From Syntrophobacterales bacterium (GTDB taxonomy: Bacteria > Desulfobacterota > Syntrophia > Syntrophales > UBA6807): a stretch of 6,738 bases of DNA. Position numbers and translations under genes: made by a program. Shown in pieces: positions 1 to 5,472 of the stretch. Each line of letters starts with the position of its first letter. Position 1 is the stretch's first letter. The stretch is taken from positions 1-6,738 of the forward strand of contig JAGGSD010000244.1 of assembly GCA_021159265.1 (NCBI GenBank), written 5' to 3'. The notes under the pieces are model-generated. The model searched no databases, was not told where the DNA came from, and was given only the letters and a program-made list of their open reading frames with translations.

Positions 1-7
1 AATGTCA

Positions 8-144
8 TGTCAAGTTTGCAATGACGCACAAGCCTTCGTCATTGCGAGGCCGAAGGCCGTGGCAATCTCTTGGATTATGCCAAGTTAGCTCACAGCAGCA
101 GGAGATTGCTTCGCTTCGCTCGCAATGACACTCGAGACTTGACA
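8..144. repeat. REP/BIME-like inverted repeat element
   Basis: Two related units face each other. Unit one (38-69) begins GTCATTGCGAGG and ends GGCAATCTCT. Unit two (102-129) reads GAGATTGC...CGCAATGAC, the reverse complement of the same type of unit. Outside them, TGTCAAGT (8-15) and ACTTGACA (137-144) form a matching outer pair. A third short match, GCAATGAC (18-25), looks like a decayed end. Unit one also has an internal small hairpin GGCC-GAA-GGCC (48-58). The whole can fold into a long imperfect hairpin with a loop near 70-101. Short intergenic repeats of this GTCATTGCGAG type are widespread in several bacterial groups; no transposase is present here. Confidence 0.7.
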
Positions 145-262
145 CGATACTGGAGTTGCCTTTTACCCATAAATCGGCCGTACAAAGTTACCCGCCTCTG
201 AGTATAAAACCTTCACACATTAATGACTCTGTTGATTTATGAGGATTTTCGTTCAAGATCAA

Positions 263-327
263 GCCTGCCTGTGCCGCCTGCACGGCAGACAGGTGCGGAC
301 ACGTACAGACAGGCACGCAGACAGGGC
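263..327. repeat. GC-rich block of CAGACAGG units, with GCCTGCCTGTGC palindrome
   Basis: GCCTGCCTGTGC (263-274) is followed by CAGACAGG at 286-293, 306-313 and 318-325. The first pair forms an imperfect hairpin (GCCTGCCTG against CAGACAGG with TGC...GCA inside). The block is much richer in GC than its surroundings. A second copy of the palindromic part lies downstream of the operon at 6669-6697. Confidence 0.6.
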
Positions 328-345
328 ATGCGGAAAAAATAACGG

Positions 346-365
346 TTCGACTGAGCTCGCCGAAG
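346..365. repeat. short GAGCTC-centred palindrome
   Basis: The bases 346-365 read TTCGACTGAGCTCGCCGAAG, an imperfect palindrome around GAGCTC with TTCG(A/G)C arms. It resembles short intergenic palindromes dispersed in many bacterial genomes. No function is inferred. Confidence 0.4.
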
Positions 366-412
366 ACCGCAGGCATATAGTTGATATTCCGGGAATTATT
401 TTTTGAGCATAG

Positions 413-559
413 CTCAGAGATTGGGCGAAAAGACCATTAATCAACAGAATCATTCATGAAGATGAATCTTCTGGGATTGTCCGAGGCTATCGTGCATGGA
501 GAGTTTATAAGCGATTAAATTTCTTACATTCAAGTTTTGCAACAATTTCAAGGATCTGA
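413..559 (+). other. open frame without start codon, possible gene remnant
   Basis: This frame is free of stops for 48 codons and ends at TGA 557-559. It has no ATG, GTG or TTG start with a ribosome site. The translation is rich in charged and aromatic residues (HEDESSGIVRGYRAWRVYKR in the middle), which looks somewhat protein-like, but I recognise no family. A different frame in the same stretch has a small ATG-started ORF at 456 with no Shine-Dalgarno. It could be a decayed gene end or chance; the left half overlaps the inverted repeat ending at 458. Confidence 0.15.
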
Positions 560-573
560 ATTTTATGTATAGT
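546..573 (+). promoter_or_regulatory. possible weak sigma70-like promoter of the rnf operon
   Basis: TTTCAA (546-551) and TATAGT (568-573) are spaced by 16 bases and lie about 50 bases before the rnfB start. The -10 is reasonable and the -35 is poor. This is the most plausible promoter I can find in the AT-rich leader, but it is only a motif guess. The -10 overlaps the left arm of the inverted repeat at 571-596. Confidence 0.22.
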
Positions 574-596
574 TTCCTGATCATGGTAAGGAAACT
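571..596. promoter_or_regulatory. perfect 7-bp inverted repeat in the rnfB leader (operator or hairpin)
   Basis: AGTTTCC (571-577) and GGAAACT (590-596) are exact reverse complements separated by 12 bases that include the palindrome TGATCA (578-583). One wobble pair (570/597) and one A-T pair (569/598) extend the match. The site ends 14 bases before the rnfB Shine-Dalgarno (611-614) and overlaps a candidate -10 box. It could be a dyad operator for a regulator or an RNA hairpin in the leader. No T-run follows, so it is not a terminator. The symmetry is seen; the role is inferred. Confidence 0.4.
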
Positions 597-620
597 GTTG
601 AAAAGCAATTGGAGTAAAAA

Positions 621-1442
621 ATGTTAGAATCGATCTTGATTCCGGTCATCAGTCTGGGGGACATTGCATTTGTTCTGGGTCTATGCATCGTCTTTGTATC
701 AAAGAAATTTTATGTTCAGGAAGATCCTCTTCTCAGTACTGTTATAGATTTATTACCCGGAGCGAATTGTGGAGGATGTGGATATCCTGGCTGTTCCCAG
801 TTTGCTGCTGCATTGGTTGAAAAAAAAGACCCATCCATGGTTTGTACTTTTGGCGGCCCGGAAATTGCGCAAAAAATAGGTTCCGCCTTGGGAATACAAA
901 TGTCCGAAACAGAACCACTGGTTTGCACGGTCAGATGCCATGGGACTGATAATGTTGCCAAGGTTACGGCTAACTATCATGGAATTAAGGATTGCTGGAC
1001 GGTGAAGATAGCATTTCATGGTACGAAAATATGTCCCTATGGTTGTTTAGGGCTGGGATCATGTATTTCTGCCTGTGATTACGGTGCGCTCAGCCTGAAA
1101 GATGGAATTATAAATGTTAATCCTGACCGATGCACTGGATGCGGTTTATGTGTAGATGCGTGTCCCCAGCAGGTTTTGGAAATGCAGCCGAGAGAACCGT
1201 GGAAGTATTATGTTGCATGCAGTTCCAAAGATAAAGGTGCTCTCACGATGAAATATTGCGAAGTTGGGTGTATTGGCTGTAAGAAATGTGAGAAAATATG
1301 TCCGACAGATGCAATAAAGGTAGAAAACTTTTGCGCAACGATAGATCAGGAAAAATGTTCAGCCTGTGGTTTATGTGCGGAGGTTTGCCCTACTAACAGC
1401 ATAGTTTTAACGAAAGACTCCAGAATAATAAAGGAATCGTAA
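621..1442 (+). CDS. rnfB: Rnf complex subunit RnfB, ferredoxin-accepting iron-sulfur protein
   Basis: RnfB is the electron-entry subunit of the ferredoxin:NAD+ oxidoreductase and sits on the cytoplasmic face, held by one N-terminal membrane helix (about residues 5-27). The helix is followed by the RnfB-type cluster motif GANCGGCGYPGC (C50, C53, C58, completed by C75). The C-terminal half holds four cysteine motifs: C138/C142/C148/C152, C171/C174/C177/C181, C217/C220/C223/C227 (with C213 nearby) and C246/C249/C252/C256. About five [4Fe-4S] clusters are therefore predicted. At 273 residues it is longer than the enterobacterial RsxB type (about 190, two ferredoxin motifs) and resembles the multi-cluster RnfB of anaerobes. 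Further cysteines C102, C106 and C125 precede the GCLGLGSC motif. The ATG at 621 has GGAG at 611-614, six bases upstream. It is the first gene of the operon, and its stop directly abuts rnfC. Identity is firm; the exact cluster number is inferred from motifs. Confidence 0.97.
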   Translation: MLESILIPVISLGDIAFVLGLCIVFVSKKFYVQEDPLLSTVIDLLPGANCGGCGYPGCSQFAAALVEKKDPSMVCTFGGPEIAQKIGSALGIQMSETEPLVCTVRCHGTDNVAKVTANYHGIKDCWTVKIAFHGTKICPYGCLGLGSCISACDYGALSLKDGIINVNPDRCTGCGLCVDACPQQVLEMQPREPWKYYVACSSKDKGALTMKYCEVGCIGCKKCEKICPTDAIKVENFCATIDQEKCSACGLCAEVCPTNSIVLTKDSRIIKES

Positions 1443-2756
1443 ATGAGGACGTTCAAGAAGGGTGGAATTCATCCACCGGAAAATAAGATTACCGCAGATA
1501 TTGGCATCGAAATATTGCCTACTCCTGATATTGTAACGATTCTCTTGAGTCAACATCTTGGAAAGCCGGCAAAGCCCGTGGTTAAAAAGAAACAAAAAGT
1601 CAAAAAAGGGCAGTTGATAGCCGAGGCCGATGGTTTTATCAGCGCTCATATCCACGCTACAACGAGTGGGATGGTTAAATCTATTGATGAGAGAGTTTCC
1701 TCTCCTGCAGGGCAATTTTCTCAGGCAGTAGTCATTGAGTCTGACGGTCAGGAAGAATGGGCCGATGGATTGAATATCGATATTGATTATGAGTCTCTTT
1801 CAAGAGAGGAAAAACTCCGGAAGATTCAGGATGCCGGAATTGTTGGAATGGGTGGTGCAGGGTTTCCTGCTCATGTAAAATTAAATCCTCCTCCGGAAAA
1901 GAAAGTTGATACTTTTATTCTAAACGGTGCGGAATGTGAACCTTTCCTGACTACTGATCATCGGCTTATGTTGGAAAAACCGGAAGAAATTTTGAAAGGT
2001 CTGGATATTGCTGCTTCATTTTTTGACAAAGATATAAAAGTTTATATTGGCATCGAGGCAAATAAAGCGGATGCAATCAAGATTATGGAAGAACGTACTC
2101 AGGGCACACGTTTTGAAGTAGTTCCTCTGAAGGCAAAATTCCCGCAAGGATGTGAGAAACAACTTATCAATACTGTAACGGGAAGAGTCCTTGCGGAGGG
2201 GCAGCTTCCGTTTGATGTAGGATGCCTGGTGCATAACGTGGCTACGATTTATGCAATATATGAGGCAGTAGCAAAGAATAAACCTCTGATTGAAAGGGTT
2301 TTTACCGTTTCCGGTATGGAAATAAACAGCAGAAAAAATTTAAGGGCAACGCTGGGGACCAAGATTACAGATATCGTGGATTATTGTGGTGGTGTTACAG
2401 ATGAGATAAATCAGGTAATTGTAGGTGGTCCTATGATGGGTAAAGCCCAATTTACCTTTGACGTTCCTATTACAAAAACAACATCGGGTATTTTGTTCAT
2501 AAATAACAGGGGGCTTGAACGTTCACGAGAGAGGGCATGCATCAGATGTGGCAAATGTGTGGAAGTATGTCCTCAGGGTTTGCAGCCCTGGATAATGACC
2601 GATCTGGCCCGGTTAAACCAGTTTGAACTTTTGCCGGCTTATGGGTTAAACGATTGTATGGAATGCGGAAGCTGTACTTTTGTCTGCCCGGCAAACAGGG
2701 ACATTGTGCACTGGATAAAATATGCTAAAGTCATGAACACAAGGCAAAAGAGGTAA
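1443..2756 (+). CDS. rnfC: Rnf complex subunit RnfC, NAD(H)/FMN-binding iron-sulfur protein
   Basis: RnfC is the peripheral cytoplasmic subunit where NAD+ is reduced (or NADH oxidised), related to the 51-kDa flavoprotein of complex I. Visible in order: the N-terminal signature GGIHPPENK (7-15); a lipoyl-like segment with HIHATTSGMV (69-78); the nucleotide/FMN-binding stretch GIVGMGGAGFPAHVK (132-146) with NGAECEPFLTTDHR (161-174); FPQGCEKQLI (233-242); an SLBB-like region around 285-333 ending in VIVGGPMMG; and two C-terminal [4Fe-4S] motifs, C366/C369/C372/C376 and C405/C408/C411/C415. At 437 residues it is the short form, without the long repetitive tail of gammaproteobacterial RnfC. Its ATG follows the rnfB stop with no gap (TAAATG), and AAGGA at 1431-1435 lies inside the end of rnfB, so translation is probably coupled. 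No key motif is missing. Confidence 0.97.
   Translation: MRTFKKGGIHPPENKITADIGIEILPTPDIVTILLSQHLGKPAKPVVKKKQKVKKGQLIAEADGFISAHIHATTSGMVKSIDERVSSPAGQFSQAVVIESDGQEEWADGLNIDIDYESLSREEKLRKIQDAGIVGMGGAGFPAHVKLNPPPEKKVDTFILNGAECEPFLTTDHRLMLEKPEEILKGLDIAASFFDKDIKVYIGIEANKADAIKIMEERTQGTRFEVVPLKAKFPQGCEKQLINTVTGRVLAEGQLPFDVGCLVHNVATIYAIYEAVAKNKPLIERVFTVSGMEINSRKNLRATLGTKITDIVDYCGGVTDEINQVIVGGPMMGKAQFTFDVPITKTTSGILFINNRGLERSRERACIRCGKCVEVCPQGLQPWIMTDLARLNQFELLPAYGLNDCMECGSCTFVCPANRDIVHWIKYAKVMNTRQKR
2748..2753 (+). promoter_or_regulatory. ribosome binding site deciding the rnfD start
   Basis: AAGAGG lies at the very end of rnfC. It is nine bases from the ATG at 2763 but only three bases from the alternative TTG at 2757, which favours the ATG start. 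Confidence 0.6.
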
Positions 2757-2762
2757 TTGGCT

Positions 2763-3731
2763 ATGACAACTCAGACACGACAACTGACAGTTTCCCATGC
2801 TCCCTTCGTAAGGTCGGGAGACAGCATTGAAAAAGTAATGTACACGGTCGCACTTGCCTTGCTTCCAGCAATTGCCGCAGCAATTTACTACTTTGGGTTA
2901 AGATCTTTGTGGGTTACCCTTACCTCGGTCATTTCCTGCATAGTGTTTGAGTTTCTTATCAACAAAATAAGAAAGAAAGACCTGACCTGTTTTGACGGAA
3001 GCGCAATTGTTACTGGCTTGCTTCTGTCTCTTAATGTTCCTGCCGGGTTGCCGTTCTGGATGGTTATTTTTGGATCGTTTGCAGCCATAGTAATTGCGAA
3101 AGAACTCTTTGGAGGCCTTGGTTATAATATCTTTAACCCGGTTCTGGTTGCCCGCGTATTTTTATTAATTTCTTTTCCAGCGGAAATGACGGCCTGGGTT
3201 GTTCCGCACTCCGTTGACATGGTAACAGCAGCTTCTCCATTGGGTCTGCTCAAAACTGAAGGCTTATCTGCCATAGCCAACATAAGTTACTGGAAGCTGT
3301 TCATGGGCGAAATTGGCGGAAGTATGGGAGAAACTTCTGCCCTTGCGATTTTGATTGGAGCATTGCTTCTGTATGCGAAAGGTTACATAAAACTCAAAAT
3401 TCCTTTGACCTTTATAGCTACCACTTTCTTGTTTACCGGGCTTTTTTACCTGATTGATCCTTCAAAATATGCTTCTCCTGTTTTTCATTTATTGAGTGGA
3501 GGACTGATGTTAGGCGCATTTTTCATGGCAACAGATTGGGTGACATCTCCCATGCTGGCCAGAGGGCAGATAATATTTGGATTTGGTTGCGGGCTCCTGA
3601 CTGGAATTATAAGATTGTTCGGGGGGTATCCGGAGGGTGTCGCTTTTTCAATCTTGATTATGAATGCCCTTGTTCCTCTTCTGGACAAGTGGGATCTGAA
3701 CAGCATAGCAAAAGGAAGGAGGGCGCACTGA
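2763..3731 (+). CDS. rnfD: Rnf complex subunit RnfD, flavin-carrying membrane subunit
   Basis: RnfD is an integral membrane subunit related to NqrB that carries a covalently bound FMN and takes part in ion translocation. Many hydrophobic segments are visible, for example near residues 27-46, 50-66, 95-113, 125-137, 192-205, 214-231, 243-256 and 268-284 in this frame. The family hallmark ELFGGLGYNIFNPVLVARVF is present. The flavin-attachment region reads DMVTAASPLG (codons 3216-3245), so the usual acceptor threonine is a serine (S158 when counted from the ATG). I chose the ATG at 2763 (322 residues) because AAGAGG at 2748-2753 lies nine bases upstream. A TTG at 2757 would give 324 residues, but only three bases would separate it from the same site. 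The gene starts 6 bases after the rnfC stop and ends 4 bases before rnfG. Identity is firm; the start is likely but not proven. Confidence 0.95.
   Translation: MTTQTRQLTVSHAPFVRSGDSIEKVMYTVALALLPAIAAAIYYFGLRSLWVTLTSVISCIVFEFLINKIRKKDLTCFDGSAIVTGLLLSLNVPAGLPFWMVIFGSFAAIVIAKELFGGLGYNIFNPVLVARVFLLISFPAEMTAWVVPHSVDMVTAASPLGLLKTEGLSAIANISYWKLFMGEIGGSMGETSALAILIGALLLYAKGYIKLKIPLTFIATTFLFTGLFYLIDPSKYASPVFHLLSGGLMLGAFFMATDWVTSPMLARGQIIFGFGCGLLTGIIRLFGGYPEGVAFSILIMNALVPLLDKWDLNSIAKGRRAH
3716..3722 (+). promoter_or_regulatory. ribosome binding site of rnfG with long spacing
   Basis: AAGGAGG is a strong Shine-Dalgarno sequence inside the last codons of rnfD. It is 13 bases before the rnfG ATG, longer than the 6-10 bases seen for rnfB, rnfC, rnfE and rnfA. 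No other good site lies closer. Confidence 0.6.
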
Positions 3732-3735
3732 TATT

Positions 3736-4281
3736 ATGAAACCTGTTTTTGTTTTAACACTGATATGTGTGATTGCAGCCGCCCTGCTTGCCGGAGCGAA
3801 TCATATTACAAAAGATCCCATTATAGAAGCAAAGAACAGGCTGAAGATGGAAGCGTTGGGTGAGATATTCCCGTTCGAGATTAAAAATGTTAAAATAATA
3901 AAGGATGGTAATACTATATATTATGAAATTCCTTCGGCTGACAACAAATTAAGGGGAGTTGGAATTGAGACCTTTACCGACAAAGGATATGGCGGACGTA
4001 TCGATGTTCTGCTGGGAGTATCACCGGCTGGTGAAATTTATAATTATAAGGTGATTTTTTCAAAGGAGACCCCAGGTCTTGGCAGTAAGTTGTCTGACCC
4101 TGAATTTCGCAGGCAGTTTGGAGGTAAGTCTCTGACTGACGGATTTAAGTGGAAAGTTAAGAAAGATGGAGGAGATGTTGATGAGATTACTGCGGCAACA
4201 ATCTCTTCAAGGGCTATTGTAGATGCACTAACGAAAGGACTAAACCTTTTTTCAGAGAAATATCTAAAAGGATATAAATAG
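3736..4281 (+). CDS. rnfG: Rnf complex subunit RnfG, covalent-FMN protein
   Basis: RnfG is anchored by a single N-terminal membrane helix (about residues 4-22), with its FMN-binding domain expected on the outer face of the cytoplasmic membrane. It is related to NqrC. The FMN-binding domain shows KGYGGRIDVLLGV (83-95), the family motif ETPGLGSKL (111-119), and the flavinylation motif DEITAATISS (149-158). T155 (codon 4198-4200) is the predicted residue to which ApbE attaches FMN by a phosphoester bond. At 181 residues it is slightly short for the family but complete. The ATG at 3736 follows the rnfD stop by four bases. The good Shine-Dalgarno AAGGAGG (3716-3722) sits 13 bases upstream, a longer spacing than usual, and no better in-frame start exists close by. 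Identity is firm from the motifs and the gene order D-G-E. Confidence 0.95.
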   Translation: MKPVFVLTLICVIAAALLAGANHITKDPIIEAKNRLKMEALGEIFPFEIKNVKIIKDGNTIYYEIPSADNKLRGVGIETFTDKGYGGRIDVLLGVSPAGEIYNYKVIFSKETPGLGSKLSDPEFRRQFGGKSLTDGFKWKVKKDGGDVDEITAATISSRAIVDALTKGLNLFSEKYLKGYK

Positions 4282-4282
4282 A

Positions 4283-4885
4283 ATGAGCGCACTTGATGAA
4301 TTCTCGAAAGGTATAATTAAGGAAAATCCTGTCTTAAGAGTACTTTTAGGATTTTGTCCGACTCTGGCTGTCACCACTACAGCAATAAACGGTATTGGTA
4401 TGGGAGTAGCAACAGCATTTGTTTTACTTTGCTCAAATATAGTTATTTCCATAATTTCAAAAGCGATACCCGATAAGGTAAGAATTCCGTGTTATATTGT
4501 AGTTATTGCTACATTTGTTACAATTGTTGATCTGTTGATCAAGGCATTTTCGCCGGAATTGAATAAAGCTCTTGGCATCTTTATTCCATTGATTGTCGTG
4601 AATTGTATTATCCTGGGCCGCGCTGAGGCTTTTGCCAGTAAGAATAATATTTTTTATTCTATCCTGGATGCATTAGGAATGGGAGCGGGATTTACGCTGG
4701 CGCTCTTTATACTGGCCTCGATAAGAGAAATTCTTGGGAACGGAACGATATTCGGAATGTCTGTATTTGGCGGCAGTATACCGCCTGTATTGGTTTTCAT
4801 TATGCCTCCCGGTGCTTTTCTTACTCTGGGCTTGATGATTGCTGGAGTTGTGGTAATTGAAAAGAAAATGGAGGCCGGGCGATGA
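4283..4885 (+). CDS. rnfE: Rnf complex subunit RnfE, membrane protein
   Basis: RnfE is a polytopic membrane subunit homologous to NqrD. It pairs with RnfA in an inverted arrangement at the centre of the complex, and in known structures their cysteines hold an intramembrane iron-sulfur centre. The sequence shows FSKGIIKENPVLRVLLGFCP (7-26), then LAVTT and INGIGMGVA, and later VVNCIILGRAEAFAS (105-119). The two key cysteines are C25 and C108. About six hydrophobic helices fill its 200 residues, the normal family length. The start ATG at 4283 lies one base after the rnfG stop (TAG 4279-4281), with AAAGGA at 4267-4272 ten bases upstream. The last bases overlap the rnfA start (ATGA, 4882-4885), a classic translational-coupling arrangement. 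The charged, cysteine-free C-terminus IEKKMEAGR is unremarkable. Confidence 0.96.
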   Translation: MSALDEFSKGIIKENPVLRVLLGFCPTLAVTTTAINGIGMGVATAFVLLCSNIVISIISKAIPDKVRIPCYIVVIATFVTIVDLLIKAFSPELNKALGIFIPLIVVNCIILGRAEAFASKNNIFYSILDALGMGAGFTLALFILASIREILGNGTIFGMSVFGGSIPPVLVFIMPPGAFLTLGLMIAGVVVIEKKMEAGR

Positions 4886-5460
4886 AGGAAATACTGATAC
4901 TCTTAGTAAGCGCAACTTTTGTCAACAATGTTATATTCGCAAGGTTTCTTGGTATCTGCCCTTATATAGGAGTGTCTAAGAATCTGAAAACTGCTACAGG
5001 AATGGGATTAGGCGTAATCTTTGTAATGACGCTGGCGACGCCGATTACATATGCTGTAGATCATGCGATTCTCATTCCTTTTAATGCAGGATATATGCGC
5101 ACTGCCATGTTTATTCTCATTATTGCATCTCTTGTTCAGGTAGTTGAACTGGTAGTAAAAAAAGTTAGTAAACCGCTTTATAATGCACTTGGGATATATC
5201 TACCTCTGATCACAACAAACTGTGCTATTCTTGGTGTTGCGATTCTTGCGACACAAGGTAAATATTCTTTTTTAATGGCTACATTCTTCGGTTTTTGTTC
5301 TGCTTTAGGTTTTACAATTGCAATTATTATCTTTGCTGGAATTCGTGGGAAGCTGGAGGAAGCCAATATTCCTGAACCTTTCAAAAATGTTCCTATTGCC
5401 TTTGTAACTGCTGCGATTCTTGCTATGGCATTTATGGGATTTTCCGGCCTCGTGAAATAA
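4882..5460 (+). CDS. rnfA: Rnf complex subunit RnfA, membrane protein
   Basis: RnfA is the NqrE-like polytopic membrane subunit and partner of RnfE. Its signature regions are VNNVIFARFLGICPYIGVS (14-32) and LPLITTNCAILGVA (107-120). Cysteines C26 and C114 match the pair expected to bind the shared intramembrane iron-sulfur centre together with C25 and C108 of RnfE. Six hydrophobic helices are visible across 192 residues, the usual length. The ATG overlaps the rnfE stop by four bases and has GGAGG at 4870-4874, seven bases upstream, so the start is well supported. The resemblance of the GxCP and NCxILG motifs to those of RnfE reflects the known duplication of this family. Having rnfA at the end of the rnf set (B-C-D-G-E-A) is an order found in several anaerobes, unlike the A-B-C-D-G-E order of enterobacteria. 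Confidence 0.97.
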   Translation: MKEILILLVSATFVNNVIFARFLGICPYIGVSKNLKTATGMGLGVIFVMTLATPITYAVDHAILIPFNAGYMRTAMFILIIASLVQVVELVVKKVSKPLYNALGIYLPLITTNCAILGVAILATQGKYSFLMATFFGFCSALGFTIAIIIFAGIRGKLEEANIPEPFKNVPIAFVTAAILAMAFMGFSGLVK

Positions 5461-5472
5461 GAATAGTTTTCC

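Larger units (their letters stand above)
218..458. repeat. region bounded by a diverged 24-bp inverted repeat
   Basis: The 24 bases at 218-241 (starting CATTAATGACTCTGTTGATT) match the reverse complement of 435-458 (starting CATTAATCAACAGAATCATT) at 21 of 24 positions. The similarity weakly continues inwards, with TTTTCG at 246-251 facing CGAAAA at 425-430. The 241-bp span has no coding sequence I trust. It may be the remains of a small non-autonomous element or of an inverted duplication. I see no target-site duplication. Confidence 0.45.
1..620. other. intergenic region upstream of the rnf operon
   Basis: No supported gene lies in these 620 bases. From left to right it holds a REP-like inverted element (8-144), an unremarkable spacer (145-217), the inverted-repeat-bounded segment with the CAGACAGG block (218-458), a possible coding remnant (413-559), and the AT-rich leader with a candidate promoter and dyad (546-596) before the rnfB ribosome site at 611-614. 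The minus-strand open frames here run through the repeats and lack ribosome sites. Confidence 0.7.

Noticed and set aside
38..129. CRISPR-like array
   Set aside because: The units are inverted relative to each other, diverged and only two, with no regular spacers and no cas genes.
188..453. Two minus-strand open frames of 62 and 64 codons
   Set aside because: They run through the CAGACAGG and inverted-repeat block, have no ribosome binding site, and give low-complexity Cys/Arg-rich translations that reflect the repeats.
3536..3739. Plus-strand 67-codon frame at the end of rnfD
   Set aside because: It is a shadow in another frame of the strongly supported rnfD, with no family features and overlapping the rnfG start.
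621..5460. Na+-NQR operon instead of Rnf
   Set aside because: NqrA and NqrF are absent, while RnfB and the iron-sulfur RnfC are present; the other subunits are only homologous to NqrB-E.
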